From Rhodococcus sp. RD6.2 (GTDB lineage Bacteria > Actinomycetota > Actinomycetes > Mycobacteriales > Mycobacteriaceae), in assembly GCF_001040705.1 (NCBI RefSeq), contig NZ_CVQP01000003.1, positions 1 to 64,000 of the forward strand: 64,000 nucleotides of DNA. The letters run 5' to 3'. Numbering within the stretch: position 1 is the first letter of the stretch; each line of letters begins with the position of its first letter. Shown here one piece after another: positions 26,727 through 36,684 of this stretch. The position numbers and the translations under genes are program-made. Below the pieces are notes generated by a model. It saw only the letters and a program-made list of their open reading frames with translations. It searched no databases and had not been told where the DNA came from.

Positions 26727-28130
26727 TCAGTCCAGATCGTCGTGCCGCATCAACTGCCGCGCGGCCTCGGTGATCGAGCCGGACAGCGACGGGTACACCG
26801 AGAACGTCTGCGCGAGGTCGTTGACCGAGAGGTTGTTCTGCACGGCGATGGCGATCGGCAGGATCAGCTCGGACGCCGTCGGCGCGACGACGACACCGCC
26901 GATGACGACGCCGGTCGCGGGGCGGCAGAAGATCTTCACGAATCCGCGACGCAGCGACGACATCTTGGCCCGAGGGTTGGTGTTGAGCGGCAGCATGACG
27001 GTGCGGGCGGGCACGTCGCCGTTGTCGATGGCAGCCTGGCTGACGCCGACGTTCGCGATCTCGGGGCGGGTGAACACGGCGGACGCGACGGTCTTGAGCT
27101 TGATGGGACTCACGCCCTCACCGAGCGCGTGGTACATGGCGATGCGGCCCTGCATGGCGGCGACCGAGGCGAGCGGGAGCAGGCCGGTACAGTCGCCGGC
27201 CGCGTAGACCCCGGACACCGATGTCCGGGACACCCGGTCGACCCGCAGGTAGCCGCCGCGATCGAGTTCGATGCCGACCTTCTCGAGTCCCAGCCCCGAG
27301 GTGTTGGGGGTGGAACCGACGGTCATGAGGGCGTGGCTGCCGTCGACGGTGCGGCCGTCGGACAGGGTCACGCGGATGCCGTCGGCGGTGCGAACGACGG
27401 AGTCGGCCCTGGCGTGCTTGACCAGGGTGACACCGCGTTCGGACAGCGCCTCCTCGAGGACCATCGCCGCATCCGCGTCCTCGTGCGGCAGCACCCGGTC
27501 GCGGCTCGACACCATCGTCACGTGCACACCCATTTCGGTGTAGGCCGAGACGAATTCGGCGCCCGTCACACCGGAGCCGACGACCACGAGATGCTCGGGC
27601 AGGGTCTCGAGGTCGTAGAGCTGACGCCAGTTGAGGATGCGGTCGCCGTCCGGCTCGGCGCCCGGCAGCACGCGGGGCGACGCCCCGGTCGCGATGAGAA
27701 CGACGTCCGCCTCCAGCACCCGCTCGCCACCGTCGGCCAGATGCGCCTTCACCTTGTGCGAGGCCATGCCGATGACCGAGTCGATCAACTCCGCGGTACC
27801 TGCGAGCAGTTCGACACCCGCGGTCTGCAGCTTGTCCCGGATGTCCGCGGACTGGGCCTGCGCGAGGCTCTTGACCCGGGAGTGGATCTGGGGCAGGGAG
27901 ATGGTGGCCTGCGCCGGATCGAGGGAGATTCCGAGATCGGTGGCGCGACGCATGTCGGTGCGGACACCGGTGGACGCGATGAACGTCTTCGACGGGACGC
28001 AGTCCCACAGCACGCACGCACCGCCGACACCGTCCGAATCGACGAGGGAGACCGTCGCCCCGTGAGCTGCCGCGACGAGCGCCGCCTCGTAGCCCGCAGG
28101 GCCACCGCCAATGATCACGATCCGGGTCAT
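26727..28130 (-). CDS. lpdA: LpdA-like NAD(P)H quinone reductase
   Basis: The 467-residue flavoprotein disulfide reductase family member has FAD motif GGGPAGYEAA near the N-terminus, the CxxxxC pair in GGACVLWDCVPSK, NAD(P) motif GSGVTG and GDCTG. The C-terminal position where true lipoamide dehydrogenases have HxHPT with the catalytic His instead reads SVYPS, so the acid/base dyad is missing. With its context (as Rv3303c in mycobacteria) this argues for quinone reduction rather than lipoamide oxidation. GGAGGACGG precedes ATG 28130; the frame extending to 28262 is not needed. Confidence 0.88.
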   Translation of the reverse strand: MTRIVIIGGGPAGYEAALVAAAHGATVSLVDSDGVGGACVLWDCVPSKTFIASTGVRTDMRRATDLGISLDPAQATISLPQIHSRVKSLAQAQSADIRDKLQTAGVELLAGTAELIDSVIGMASHKVKAHLADGGERVLEADVVLIATGASPRVLPGAEPDGDRILNWRQLYDLETLPEHLVVVGSGVTGAEFVSAYTEMGVHVTMVSSRDRVLPHEDADAAMVLEEALSERGVTLVKHARADSVVRTADGIRVTLSDGRTVDGSHALMTVGSTPNTSGLGLEKVGIELDRGGYLRVDRVSRTSVSGVYAAGDCTGLLPLASVAAMQGRIAMYHALGEGVSPIKLKTVASAVFTRPEIANVGVSQAAIDNGDVPARTVMLPLNTNPRAKMSSLRRGFVKIFCRPATGVVIGGVVVAPTASELILPIAIAVQNNLSVNDLAQTFSVYPSLSGSITEAARQLMRHDDLD

Positions 28131-28315
28131 CCGTCCTCCATGTTTCGGCAGCGTGTGCACAGTTCTCGGTGCATCCACGCTATTCCACCCGGGTGGTGCC
28201 CTGCACATCGAGCGGGCGGCGGTGCGGCGAGTGGAGCCGTTGCTGCGGTGGACGGTGGCCACGCCGCGCGACCCGGATCCGAGGTCGACAGTTCGAAGCT
28301 CGTACGCGCACGGTC

Positions 28316-28321
28316 TAGGCT
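28316..28321 (+). promoter_or_regulatory. -10 hexamer of the gamma-glutamylcyclotransferase-like gene (leaderless)
   Basis: TAGGCT, six bases, then GTG 28328. Confidence 0.55.
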
Positions 28322-28327
28322 TTCGCC

Positions 28328-28804
28328 GTGCCGATTTACGCCGCGTACGGATCCAACATGCACCCCGAGCAGATGCTGCTGCGGTGCCCCCATTCGCCGA
28401 TGGCCGGGACGGGCTGGCTCGACGGCTGGCGTCTGACGTTCAGCGGCGGAGACATCGGCTGGGAGGGCGCACTGGCGACGGTCGTCGAGGACCCCGACTC
28501 ACGGGTGTTCGTGGTGCTGTACGACGTGCCCGACGAGGACGAGGCGAGCCTCGACCGGTGGGAGGGTTCGGAGCTGGGGATTCACCGCAAGATCCGGGTC
28601 CGGGTGGACACCGACTCCGGTGACTCCGTCCTCGCGTGGCTGTACGTGCTCGATGCGTACGAGGGCGGCCTCCCGTCGGCGCGCTACCTGGGCGTGATGG
28701 CGGACGCCGCCGAGATCGCGGGCGCCCCGGCCGACTACGTCCGCGAACTGCGCACCCGCAACAGCCGCAACGTCGGCCCGGGAACGCCCGGCTACTCGGG
28801 CTGA
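28328..28804 (+). CDS. gamma-glutamylcyclotransferase-fold protein
   Basis: A 158-residue protein beginning with the AIG2/GGCT signature YAAYGSNM and continuing with the small beta-barrel of that family (WLDGWRLTF...VLYDVPDEDEASLDRWEG). Known members cleave gamma-glutamyl amines or peptides to 5-oxoproline. The acidic E..LDRWEG segment supplies the usual catalytic Glu. The substrate is not known here. It is divergent from lpdA and only 12 bases from the convergent amidohydrolase stop. Confidence 0.82.
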   Translation: MPIYAAYGSNMHPEQMLLRCPHSPMAGTGWLDGWRLTFSGGDIGWEGALATVVEDPDSRVFVVLYDVPDEDEASLDRWEGSELGIHRKIRVRVDTDSGDSVLAWLYVLDAYEGGLPSARYLGVMADAAEIAGAPADYVRELRTRNSRNVGPGTPGYSG

Positions 28805-28816
28805 ACCGCCGACTCG

Positions 28817-29986
28817 TCAGGGAACCGTCGGCTCGCCACCGATCGCCAAGTTCGCGAGCACCCGCACCCCGACCCCGAGCGCCCGTTCGTCCAGGTCGAA
28901 GGTCGGCTGGTGGATGTCGAGTTGCTCGCCGACCCCCGACCAGACGCCGAGCCGGGCCATCGCGCCCGGCACCTCCTCGAGATACCAGGAGAAGTCCTCG
29001 CCACCACCGGACTGAGGGGTGTCCGACAACGCGTCGGGTCCGAGCTGCGAGATGGCGTGCTCGAACATGCGGGTGGACACCTCGTCGTTGACGACGGGCG
29101 GCACTCCGCGCCGGTAGTTCAGTTCGTAGCGGACGCCGGTCGGGGCGAGCAGTCCGTGCACGATCTCCCGGACGAGCGGTTCGAGCAGCGCCCAGGTGTC
29201 GTGGTCCCCGGTCCGCACCGTCCCGATCAGTCGTCCCGTCTGCGGAATCGCGTTGGGCGCCTGGCCCGCGCTGACCGCACCCCACACCATCACCGTGCTG
29301 GTGCGCGGGTCGATGCGCCTGCTGAGCATGCCCGGCAGTCCGGTGATCACGGTGCCGAGCGCGTAGACCAGGTCGGTGGTCAGGTGAGGTCGTGAGGTGT
29401 GGCCGCCCGGCGAGTCGAGCAGCAGTTCGACCGTGTCGGCAGCGGAGGTGATGGCACCGAGCCGGACTCCGACCCGTCCCGCCGCGAGGCGCGGATCACA
29501 GTGCAGTGCAAAGATTCTCGACACACCTTCCATCGCCCCGGTGGCGACGACGTCGAGTGCGCCGCCCGGCATGACCTCCTCGGCGGGCTGGAACACCAGT
29601 CGGACGCCGTTGGGCAGCGACTCGGGTGACTGCGCGAGCGCGAGGCCCGTGCCCAGGAGGATCGTCGTGTGTGCGTCGTGGCCGCAGGCATGGGACACCC
29701 CGGGGACCGTGGACGCGTACGGCGCGCCGGTGTCCTCCTGCAGGGGCAGCGCGTCCATGTCCGCGCGCAGGGCGACGCGCGGACCGTCGGGACCGATGTC
29801 GCAGACGAGACCGGTTCCCCCCGGCAGGATGCGCGGAGTCAATCCGGCTGCGGTGAGCGTGTCCGCGACGAAGGCGGTGGTCGCGAACTCCTGACGGGCG
29901 AGTTCCGGGTGGGCATGGATGTGTCGGCGCCACCCGGACAGTTCGCGGGCGTGCTCGTCGACCCACCGGTCGATCCATCCGGTCAC
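28817..29986 (-). CDS. amiA1: M20 amidohydrolase (AmiA1-like)
   Basis: The 389-residue M20D peptidase/amidohydrolase is of the aminoacylase/hippurate hydrolase type. Metal-binding and catalytic landmarks visible are ALRADMDALPL, SHACGHDAHT and FQPAEE, with a dimerisation domain and a C-terminal catalytic segment (SGGGEDFSWYLEEVPG). It hydrolyses N-acyl or amidated amino acids. The GTG start at 29986 overlaps the stop of the neighbouring amidohydrolase as GTGA, so the two paralogues are co-translated. Confidence 0.87.
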   Translation of the reverse strand: MTGWIDRWVDEHARELSGWRRHIHAHPELARQEFATTAFVADTLTAAGLTPRILPGGTGLVCDIGPDGPRVALRADMDALPLQEDTGAPYASTVPGVSHACGHDAHTTILLGTGLALAQSPESLPNGVRLVFQPAEEVMPGGALDVVATGAMEGVSRIFALHCDPRLAAGRVGVRLGAITSAADTVELLLDSPGGHTSRPHLTTDLVYALGTVITGLPGMLSRRIDPRTSTVMVWGAVSAGQAPNAIPQTGRLIGTVRTGDHDTWALLEPLVREIVHGLLAPTGVRYELNYRRGVPPVVNDEVSTRMFEHAISQLGPDALSDTPQSGGGEDFSWYLEEVPGAMARLGVWSGVGEQLDIHQPTFDLDERALGVGVRVLANLAIGGEPTVP

Positions 29987-31176
29987 CGTGCGGTCCCCCG
30001 TCGCTCCTGTGCGTCCGAGCGCGCCGCGGCGGCGCCCAGCAGCCGTGTCCGCTGCGCCGGGTCGGTTGCCGCGGCGACCACCGTCCCCGCGAGCGCGCGG
30101 GCGCCGTCGAGTACCGCACGATCGGCGGAGTCGGTCACGCAGGCCGCTGCGAACTCCGGTTGGTGGGTGACCGCGCCACCCGAGTCGATCCCGATCACCG
30201 GATGGATCCCCGGAATCACCTGCGTCACGTTTCCCATGTCGGTGCTGCCCAGCGGGCGCGATCCTTCCCGGTCGGGGGGCAGCGGCGAGCGGCCCATCGT
30301 CTCGATCTGTTCCCGGTACGCCCCCACGAGCCAGGGGTCGGGGCGCAGTTCGTCGTAATTCGGTGACACCGTGCGAATTTCGTGTGTGCAGCCGGCGGCG
30401 AGCGCGCCCGCCTCGAAGCAGGCGAACACCCGGTCGGTCAGTGCGGACAGCGCGGTGGAGGTGCCCGCGCGGAGGTAGTAGAGCATCTCGGTGTGGGCGG
30501 GCACGATGTTCGGTGCGATGCCACCGTCGCTGACGATGCCGTGCATCTGCTGACCCGGTTCGAGATGCTGGCGCAGCAGGCCGAGTCCGACCTGTGCGAC
30601 GGTCGCGGCGTCGGCGGCGTTGAGTCCCAGCTGCGGCGCGGCCGACGCGTGCGCCTCCCGCCCACGGAACGTGACGGCGATGTCCGCCATCGCCAGGGAA
30701 TGGGCGCCCGCGATGTCCTCGGGTCCGGGGTGAACCATCGCCACCATCGCGAGGTCGTCGAACGCCCCGCGTTCGAGCATCAGGACCTTGCCCCCGCCCG
30801 TTTCCTCGGCCGGGGTGCCGATCACCCGGATCGTGATTCCCAGTCGATCGGCCAGGGGCGCCAACGCGATCCCGGCACCGACGGCCGCCGCGGCGATGAC
30901 ATTGTGTCCGCACGCGTGCCCGATTTCGGGGAGGGCGTCGTACTCGGCGAGGAGACCGACGACGAAGTCGCCGCTGCCGTACTCGGCGCACAACGCGGTC
31001 GGCAGGCCGAAATAGGGAACGGTGACGTCGAAGCCGTACCGGGACAGCACTTCCGCGACCTTCGCGACGCTGCGATGCTCGGCGAAGGCGAGTTCGGGCT
31101 CGGCGTGGATGGAGTGGGACAGCGCGATCAGATCCGCCTGCGCACCGGCGATCGCGTCGTCCACTTCCGAGGTCAC
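29983..31176 (-). CDS. amiB1: M20 amidohydrolase (AmiB1-like)
   Basis: A 397-residue M20 family amidohydrolase with [24 protein letters not shown] and the insert domain. The ADMDALP aspartate position reads AEYDALP, typical of the AmiB/p-aminobenzoyl-glutamate hydrolase branch. It is upstream of and overlapping amiA1 by GTGA. GTG 31176 is the start adopted; the longer frame to 31563 runs through the crotonase gene. The leader between 31176 and 31248 can form competing hairpins, described separately. Confidence 0.86.
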   Translation of the reverse strand: MTSEVDDAIAGAQADLIALSHSIHAEPELAFAEHRSVAKVAEVLSRYGFDVTVPYFGLPTALCAEYGSGDFVVGLLAEYDALPEIGHACGHNVIAAAAVGAGIALAPLADRLGITIRVIGTPAEETGGGKVLMLERGAFDDLAMVAMVHPGPEDIAGAHSLAMADIAVTFRGREAHASAAPQLGLNAADAATVAQVGLGLLRQHLEPGQQMHGIVSDGGIAPNIVPAHTEMLYYLRAGTSTALSALTDRVFACFEAGALAAGCTHEIRTVSPNYDELRPDPWLVGAYREQIETMGRSPLPPDREGSRPLGSTDMGNVTQVIPGIHPVIGIDSGGAVTHQPEFAAACVTDSADRAVLDGARALAGTVVAAATDPAQRTRLLGAAAARSDAQERRGTAR

Positions 31177-31180
31177 AGGT

Positions 31181-31240
31181 CCCAGTGTCTCACCACTGGG
31201 GCAGCGGAGCCGCAGTGGTGCGCATGTTGCACCACTGCGG
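31181..31240 (-). promoter_or_regulatory. competing hairpins in the amiB1 leader
   Basis: In minus-strand order: segment 1 (31240-31229) pairs with segment 2 (31221-31210), 12 perfect bases with a 7-base loop. The core of segment 2 also pairs with segment 3 (31198-31191), 8 bases. Segment 3 pairs with segment 4 (31187-31181, CACTGGG), 7 bases. The strongest stem may simply be the terminator of the crotonase gene, 8 bases after its stop. The 3:4 stem would cover the weak GGGACC Shine-Dalgarno of amiB1. Confidence 0.5.
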
Positions 31241-31247
31241 AGGCGCA

Positions 31248-31946
31248 TCACCCGAAGGTCAGGTTCTCCGGGGTCGTCGGGACGGCGAACGCCTCGAGGA
31301 TCGGGGCGTGCACGTCGGACTTGATCTTGCGCAGGTTCGCGCCGTGCAGCGCGGTGGTTGCGGCGGCCCGCGCGATCGCAGCGGGGAGCACCCCGTCCCC
31401 GTCGGCGATCTCGTTGACGATGCCTGCGGCGAGCGCATCGGCGCCGCCGTAGCGGCGGCTCGTGGTCATCGCCTCGACGGCGACGGTGCGGGGCAGCTGC
31501 AGGGTCATCAGGGCGTTCATACCCACGGTGAACGGCATGTTGAGCTTGGCCTCCGGCAGGCACCAGAACCCGCGGTCGGCACGCATCACCCGCTGGTCGC
31601 TGGACGCCGCGAGCATCGTGCCCCCGCCGAACGCGTGGCCGCCGACGGCGGCGACCGTGGTCATCGGGAACGTCAGAACCCGAGTGAAGATCGTGTGCAC
31701 CTTGTCGAGATAGGCGTGGATCTGGTCGAGGTTGCCGAACAGCCAGTCCGTGTCGAGTCCGTTGGTGAAGAACTTGCCGGACGCCGCGAACACCAGCGAC
31801 GCCGGTCCCTCCACAGCCTCGACCTCGTCGAGGGTGGCGTGGAACGCGTCGATCCAGTCGGGGTGGAAGCGGTTCTCGCTGTCGGTCTGACCCTGGTCAC
31901 CGAGGTACAGGATGTGGACGTCGCCGTCGCGCTCGAGGTAAGGCAT
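31248..31946 (-). CDS. enoyl-CoA hydratase/isomerase family protein
   Basis: The 232-residue crotonase-fold protein is slightly shorter than the usual 260. The oxyanion-hole segments [13 protein letters not shown] and [16 protein letters not shown] are present. The two catalytic glutamates of enoyl-CoA hydratase are not both apparent ([11 protein letters not shown] carries one), so isomerase or hydrolase activity is equally likely. The ATG at 31946 is six bases after a TAGTAT hexamer, and the purine nucleoside phosphorylase gene is divergent 51 bases away. Confidence 0.82.
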   Translation of the reverse strand: MPYLERDGDVHILYLGDQGQTDSENRFHPDWIDAFHATLDEVEAVEGPASLVFAASGKFFTNGLDTDWLFGNLDQIHAYLDKVHTIFTRVLTFPMTTVAAVGGHAFGGGTMLAASSDQRVMRADRGFWCLPEAKLNMPFTVGMNALMTLQLPRTVAVEAMTTSRRYGGADALAAGIVNEIADGDGVLPAAIARAAATTALHGANLRKIKSDVHAPILEAFAVPTTPENLTFG

Positions 31947-31952
31947 GCCCGA

Positions 31953-31958
31953 ATACTA
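31953..31958 (-). promoter_or_regulatory. -10 hexamer of the crotonase gene (leaderless)
   Basis: TAGTAT on the minus strand, six bases, ATG 31946. Confidence 0.6.
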
Positions 31959-31985
31959 CCTACGGGTAACTTCCGTTGTCGCCAG

Positions 31986-31991
31986 TACTGT
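31986..31991 (+). promoter_or_regulatory. -10 hexamer of punA (leaderless)
   Basis: TACTGT, six bases, ATG 31998. It is back to back with the crotonase hexamer in a 51-base gap, too short for two long leaders. Confidence 0.6.
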
Positions 31992-31997
31992 GCCCTC

Positions 31998-32783
31998 ATG
32001 GACTCCCTCGAGCAGCAGGCCGCGCGGGTACTGGGTGAACGGACCGGCGCGGCCAGGCACGACGTCGCGATCGTGCTCGGCTCCGGGTGGCAGGCGGCAG
32101 CGGACGCGTTCGGCTCCGCGACCGCGAGCGTCCCGATGTCCGACCTCCCCGGCTTCGCTGCGCCGTCCGCCTCGGGTCACGCGGGAACCGTGCTGTCGGT
32201 CCCGGTCGGCGACCACCGGGCACTGGTCCTGCTCGGACGCACCCACGCGTACGAGGGCCACGACCTCGCGCGGGTCGTCCACCCGGTGCGGACGGCCGTC
32301 GCCGCCGGCGCTCGCACCGTCGTACTGACCAACGCCGCCGGGGGCATCCGCGACGGACTGTCCGTGGGGCAGCCCGTGTTGATCGCCGACCACCTCAACC
32401 TGACCGCCCGCTCCCCCCTCGTCGGCGCCCGGTTCGTCGACCTCGTCGACGCCTACTCGCCCCGCCTGCGCGCACTCGCCCGGTCGATCGATCCCGCGTT
32501 GGACGAGGGCGTGTACGCGGGACTGCCCGGACCGCACTACGAAACGCCCGCCGAGATCCGGATGCTCCGCATCCTCGGCGCCGACCTCGTCGGGATGTCG
32601 ACCGTCCACGAGACGATCGCCGCCCGCGAACTCGGCGCGGAGGTACTCGGCATCTCCCTGGTCACCAACCTCGCCGCGGGCATCACCGGCGAACGACTCG
32701 ACCACGCAGAGGTCCTCGCGGCCGGAGCGGCGTCGGCGGGCCGCATCGGAACTCTGCTGCGCGAACTGGTGTCGGCACTGTGA
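31998..32783 (+). CDS. punA: purine nucleoside phosphorylase
   Basis: A 261-residue trimeric-type (PNP/MTAP class) phosphorylase that splits inosine/guanosine and their deoxy forms into base and (deoxy)ribose 1-phosphate. Visible are the phosphate-binding GSGWQ and [19 protein letters not shown], and the purine-binding [13 protein letters not shown] and GMSTVHE. It is translationally coupled to the downstream phosphohexomutase (GTGA overlap at 32780-32783). Confidence 0.93.
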   Translation: MDSLEQQAARVLGERTGAARHDVAIVLGSGWQAAADAFGSATASVPMSDLPGFAAPSASGHAGTVLSVPVGDHRALVLLGRTHAYEGHDLARVVHPVRTAVAAGARTVVLTNAAGGIRDGLSVGQPVLIADHLNLTARSPLVGARFVDLVDAYSPRLRALARSIDPALDEGVYAGLPGPHYETPAEIRMLRILGADLVGMSTVHETIAARELGAEVLGISLVTNLAAGITGERLDHAEVLAAGAASAGRIGTLLRELVSAL

Positions 32784-34393
32784 CGCCGGAGCTGCGGCGC
32801 CTGGTGGACGACTGGATCGCAGGCGATCCCGACCCCGCCGCCCGGGCCGACCTGCGGGCACTCTCGGACACCGAACTCGCGGACCGCTTCTCGGCGCCTT
32901 TGACGTTCGGCACCGCAGGACTGCGTGGCCCCCTCCGCGCAGGTCCGAACGGGATGAACGTCGCGGTCGTCACCCGCACGACCGCGGGCATCGGGGCCTG
33001 GCTGCGGGCGAAGTGCCTCGGCGGGTCGGTGGTGGTCGTCGGCAGGGACGGACGCCACGGATCCGCACTGTTCGCGACGACGGCGGCGGAAGTGCTTGCC
33101 GGCGCCGGATTCTCGGTGGTCCTGCTTCCCGGACCGACTCCGACGCCGGTGCTCGCCTACGCCGTCCGGGCGTTGGGGGCGCAACTCGGCGTGCAGATCA
33201 CCGCGTCCCACAACCCGGCTGCCGACAACGGCTACAAGGTGTACCTCGACGGTGGCGCGCAACTGATCTCGCCGTCCGACCGCGAGATCGAAGCCGCCAT
33301 CGCTGCTGTCGGACCTGCCGTCGCGGTGCCCCGATCGCCGGTCGAATCGGCGGACGCGGTCTCGCTGCGCGCCGACTATCTCGCGCGCGTCGCCGCCCTG
33401 GCCCGAGGCGAGGACCGCGACCTGCGGATCGCGCTCACCCCACTGCACGGCGTCGGCGGCGCCACCGCGGTCGAGGCGCTGCAGGCCGCAAGGTTCTCCG
33501 AGATCCACACCGTCGGCATCCAGTTCGCGCCCGACCCGAACTTTCCCACCGTCGCGTTCCCCAATCCCGAGGAACCCGGCGCAACGGACGCACTGCTGCA
33601 GTTGGCCGATTCCGTCGACGCCGACCTCGCGATCGCGCTCGACCCCGACGCCGACCGGTGCGCCGTGGGGGTCCCGACGCCGGACGGATGGCGGATGCTC
33701 ACCGGCGACGAAACCGGTGCGATCCTCGGCGACCATCTGCTGCGCGCGCAACCGGCCGGAGCCGACCCGCTCGTCGCGACGACGGTGGTGTCGTCCCAAC
33801 TGCTCGGCCGCATCGCGGCCGCCCGCGGCGCCCGGTTCGCACAGACCCTCACCGGCTTCAAATGGCTGGTGCGGGCGGGCGAGGGCCTGGTGTACGCGTA
33901 CGAAGAGGCCATCGGGCACTGCGTGGCACCGGATCTGGTTCGCGACAAGGACGGCATCTCCGCCGCGGTCGTGCTCGCCGATGTCGCGGCAGGACTGAAA
34001 GCGCGGGGCCGCACACTGCAGGACGTCCTCGACGACCTCGCGGTCGAATTCGGGGTGCACGCCACGACGCAGGTGTCACACCGTGTCGAGCACCTCGACC
34101 GGATCACCGAAGCGATGACCCGGCTGCGTGAGAACCTCCCGACCGACCTCGCGGGCGAGCCCGTGTCGGGTGAGGACCTCCTGCTCCGCCGCGGGCAGGC
34201 CCGGACCGACGCCGTGGTCCTGTCGGGCGAGCACGTGCGGGTGGTGGTGCGCCCGTCGGGGACGGAGCCGAAGCTCAAGTGCTATTTCGAGGCGTTCGAG
34301 CCGGTCACGAGCCGCGCCGACCTGCCCCGCGCACGAGCCGCCGCGCAGGAGACGCTTCGCGCCTGTGCGCGATTCTCACCCCAATTGGGGTGA
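32780..34393 (+). CDS. pmmB: phosphohexomutase (phosphomannomutase/phosphopentomutase type)
   Basis: The 537-residue alpha-D-phosphohexomutase has the phosphoserine loop TASHNP, the metal-binding DPDADR, the sugar loop DETGAILGD, and the C-terminal phosphate-binding [10 protein letters not shown]. It starts at GTG 32780 inside the purine nucleoside phosphorylase stop (GTGA). The coupling suggests it may act on the ribose or deoxyribose 1-phosphate that enzyme releases, i.e. as a PGM2-like phosphopentomutase. Mycobacterial PmmB is annotated as phosphomannomutase, so substrate is open. Confidence 0.9.
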   Translation: MTPELRRLVDDWIAGDPDPAARADLRALSDTELADRFSAPLTFGTAGLRGPLRAGPNGMNVAVVTRTTAGIGAWLRAKCLGGSVVVVGRDGRHGSALFATTAAEVLAGAGFSVVLLPGPTPTPVLAYAVRALGAQLGVQITASHNPAADNGYKVYLDGGAQLISPSDREIEAAIAAVGPAVAVPRSPVESADAVSLRADYLARVAALARGEDRDLRIALTPLHGVGGATAVEALQAARFSEIHTVGIQFAPDPNFPTVAFPNPEEPGATDALLQLADSVDADLAIALDPDADRCAVGVPTPDGWRMLTGDETGAILGDHLLRAQPAGADPLVATTVVSSQLLGRIAAARGARFAQTLTGFKWLVRAGEGLVYAYEEAIGHCVAPDLVRDKDGISAAVVLADVAAGLKARGRTLQDVLDDLAVEFGVHATTQVSHRVEHLDRITEAMTRLRENLPTDLAGEPVSGEDLLLRRGQARTDAVVLSGEHVRVVVRPSGTEPKLKCYFEAFEPVTSRADLPRARAAAQETLRACARFSPQLG

Positions 34394-34396
34394 CCG

Positions 34397-35026
34397 CTAG
34401 ATGTTGCGGGGCCCGAACTGGCGGTCGCCCGCGTCGCCGAGCCCCGGGACGATGTACGCGTTCTCGTCGAGACCCTCGTCGACGGCGGCGACGACCAGCC
34501 GGACCGGAAACCCGGAGTCGGCCAGCGCTGTCACACCTTGTGGAGCCGCGACCACGCACACCGCGGTGATGTCGGTAGCCCCGCGCTGCGCGAGGAGTTC
34601 GATGGTCCGCACCATCGAGCCGCCCGTCGCGAGCATCGGATCGAGGACGTACACGGGGATGCCCGCGAGGTCGACGGGGAGCGACTCGAGGTAGGGCACC
34701 GGCTCGTGGGTTTCCTCGTCACGGGCCATGCCGACGAACCCCACCTGCGACTGCGGGATCAGCGAGCTGGCCTGCTCGACCATGCCTAGGCCTGCGCGGA
34801 GGACCGGAACGAGCAGAGGCGGGTTCGCCAGCCTGACGCCCCGCGCAGGCGCGACGGGCGTCACCACCTCGAACTCCTCGATCTCCGCGTCTCGGATGGC
34901 CTCGTAGATGAGCATGTGCGTCAGCTCGCGCAGTGCCGCCCGGAAGGCGGGGTTGCTGCTGCGGGTGTCGCGCATGGTGGTGAGCAGGGCTGCCGCCAAC
35001 GGGTGGTCGACCACGTGCGTCTCCAT
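34397..35026 (-). CDS. upp: uracil phosphoribosyltransferase
   Basis: A 209-residue enzyme joining uracil and PRPP into UMP. The PRPP loop [13 protein letters not shown] and the uracil-binding [16 protein letters not shown]-terminus are intact. ATG 35026 follows TATCCT by six bases, so it is likely leaderless; the extension to 35107 is rejected. It is convergent with the phosphohexomutase (3-base gap) and belongs to the salvage theme that continues at 38789-41629. Confidence 0.94.
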   Translation of the reverse strand: METHVVDHPLAAALLTTMRDTRSSNPAFRAALRELTHMLIYEAIRDAEIEEFEVVTPVAPARGVRLANPPLLVPVLRAGLGMVEQASSLIPQSQVGFVGMARDEETHEPVPYLESLPVDLAGIPVYVLDPMLATGGSMVRTIELLAQRGATDITAVCVVAAPQGVTALADSGFPVRLVVAAVDEGLDENAYIVPGLGDAGDRQFGPRNI

Positions 35027-35032
35027 GCGCCC

Positions 35033-35038
35033 AGGATA
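35033..35038 (-). promoter_or_regulatory. -10 hexamer of upp (leaderless)
   Basis: TATCCT on the minus strand, six bases, ATG 35026. Confidence 0.6.
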
Positions 35039-35179
35039 GGCAGCCGACCACCGGGCGCGCGCAACGGTCCCGGAAGTGTTCGTCAACGCCGCGGAACCGG
35101 AACGCACCCGGGCGCGTCCAACGGGGTGGCGGGTGTACAGGCAGGCATCCGGTCGACACGACGAAACGGGGGGTACGGG

Positions 35180-35542
35180 ATGAGCGGGAGCTCAGGGGTG
35201 ATCGACGAATTCTCGGCGGCGACCGACGGATTCTCGGCGGTGACCGACGGAATCCGCGCGTACGGTGTCGCTGCCGCGACGATGGCGTCCGGGGTCAGGG
35301 GGGCGGCGATCGGTGCCGCGGCGATGGGACCGGGTCCGCTGACCCCGGTGTTCGGACTGATCGGAGGCGATTTCCTCGCCGCGTTCGCCACGGCCCACGG
35401 CTCGCACACGGCGGCGCTCCACGCCCTCGCGGACACGCTCGACGGGATGGGGGCCGCGGCGCATGCAACCGCTGCCGAATACGACGGCACCGACCACGGC
35501 GTCGCGGCCGCGATCGATGCCGCGGGTGGGGTGAGCGCATGA
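35180..35542 (+). CDS. EspC-like type VII secretion-associated small protein
   Basis: The 120-residue Ala/Gly-rich helical protein has two long helices separated by a GP turn (about residue 52) and the type VII export signature YxxxD as YDGTD near residue 101. That organisation fits the ESX EspC/WXG-like group rather than a soluble enzyme. It starts at ATG 35180 and its stop overlaps the next start as ATGA. No ESX core genes are in the window, so export would rely on machinery elsewhere. Confidence 0.65.
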   Translation: MSGSSGVIDEFSAATDGFSAVTDGIRAYGVAAATMASGVRGAAIGAAAMGPGPLTPVFGLIGGDFLAAFATAHGSHTAALHALADTLDGMGAAAHATAAEYDGTDHGVAAAIDAAGGVSA

Positions 35543-36684
35543 TCGCCCTCGACGTCCTCGGCCGACCCCTCACGGAACTCGTCACCGCGTTCGGCTCGGG
35601 AACCCTGCCCGCGGACGGCGCACCCCAAGCGCTCACCATCGCGTCCGCGGCGCTCGACACCGCGTATGCCATCGGCAAACTCGGGCTCTCCGAGCTCGGT
35701 GCGGCGTGGACGGGTGCGCCCGCCCAGGCCGCGATCGCCAAGGGCGAGCAGGCACAAACCCAGCAGGTACAACTGTCCGAGCAGGGCACAGAGATCGCGA
35801 GCGTCTTGACGGCCGCGTCGGAGGTCGTTGCCGCGGGACTCGTCGAGTTGCAGGGCATCGTGCAGTCGTTCGTGTCGACCGCGATCTCGGCCGGCCCGGC
35901 GCTGGCCACCCCGGCCGGTCAGATGATGATCGTCGCAGCCGCGATCGACCACCTCTCGCGTGGCCTGTCCGTGGTCATGCGGGTGCGTGGCGAACTCGAG
36001 GTCCACACCGCCGCCATGGCGCAACTGACGGCGCCCGATCCGATCACCTCGCCGACGACCACGGGCGACGTGCGGGCCGCGATACAGCCGGCCCCCACCG
36101 GCGGCGGGAGTCCGCTGTCGGGACTCCAACAGCGTGGCGACGCCATGAACGCGTTCGTCAAGCACTTCGCCGACGCCATCGCGACAGCTCCGAATCCGTT
36201 CGGCACCGAGCCACAGGGCCCACCGGCGGAGGTGGGGGCGCCCGCCCTCGGATCCGCAGACATCGGCAGCGGCGACCTGGGCAGCAGCGGCGGCGTCGAG
36301 ATCCGGCTCCCCGACGGCAGCACCGCCACGGCACCGAATCCCGAGGCCGCGAATGCGGTGCGGAACGCACTGAGCCAGCAGGGTGTCCCGTACCAGTGGG
36401 GTGGCACGGCACCCGGCCAGGGCCTGGACTGCTCGGGCCTGACGCAGTGGGCGTACGGCGAGGCGGGCATCGAACTGCCGCGCACGGCCCAGGAGCAGAC
36501 GGTCGGCATTCCGGTCGAGGCCGGCGATCTGATGCCCGGCGACCTCGCCGTCTGGGACGGGCACGTGGCGATGGTCATCGGGAACGGCCAGATGGTCGAG
36601 GCAGGTGACCCGGTCCAGGTGTCGGCGGTTCGGACCGCGAACATCGGGATGGGCTTCTACGGCTTCTACAGGCCCACCGCGTGA
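35539..36684 (+). CDS. NlpC/P60 peptidoglycan endopeptidase with type VII-type N-terminus
   Basis: A 381-residue two-part protein. Residues 1-165 are helical with a W-x-G turn (Trp57-Thr-Gly59), as in substrates paired for type VII export. A Pro/Gly-rich linker (165-265) leads to a C-terminal NlpC/P60 domain with nucleophile DCSG (Cys298) and GHVAMVIG (His342). NlpC/P60 enzymes cut peptide stems of peptidoglycan. There is no Sec signal peptide, so co-secretion with the overlapping EspC-like product is the likely route. It could be a wall-remodelling enzyme or an antibacterial effector; no immunity gene was recognised. Confidence 0.8.
   Translation: MIALDVLGRPLTELVTAFGSGTLPADGAPQALTIASAALDTAYAIGKLGLSELGAAWTGAPAQAAIAKGEQAQTQQVQLSEQGTEIASVLTAASEVVAAGLVELQGIVQSFVSTAISAGPALATPAGQMMIVAAAIDHLSRGLSVVMRVRGELEVHTAAMAQLTAPDPITSPTTTGDVRAAIQPAPTGGGSPLSGLQQRGDAMNAFVKHFADAIATAPNPFGTEPQGPPAEVGAPALGSADIGSGDLGSSGGVEIRLPDGSTATAPNPEAANAVRNALSQQGVPYQWGGTAPGQGLDCSGLTQWAYGEAGIELPRTAQEQTVGIPVEAGDLMPGDLAVWDGHVAMVIGNGQMVEAGDPVQVSAVRTANIGMGFYGFYRPTA

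Noticed and set aside
31185-32783. 532-residue plus-strand frame reaching into purine nucleoside phosphorylase
   Set aside because: The part before 31998 is antisense to the crotonase gene. The phosphorylase N-terminus is at 31998.
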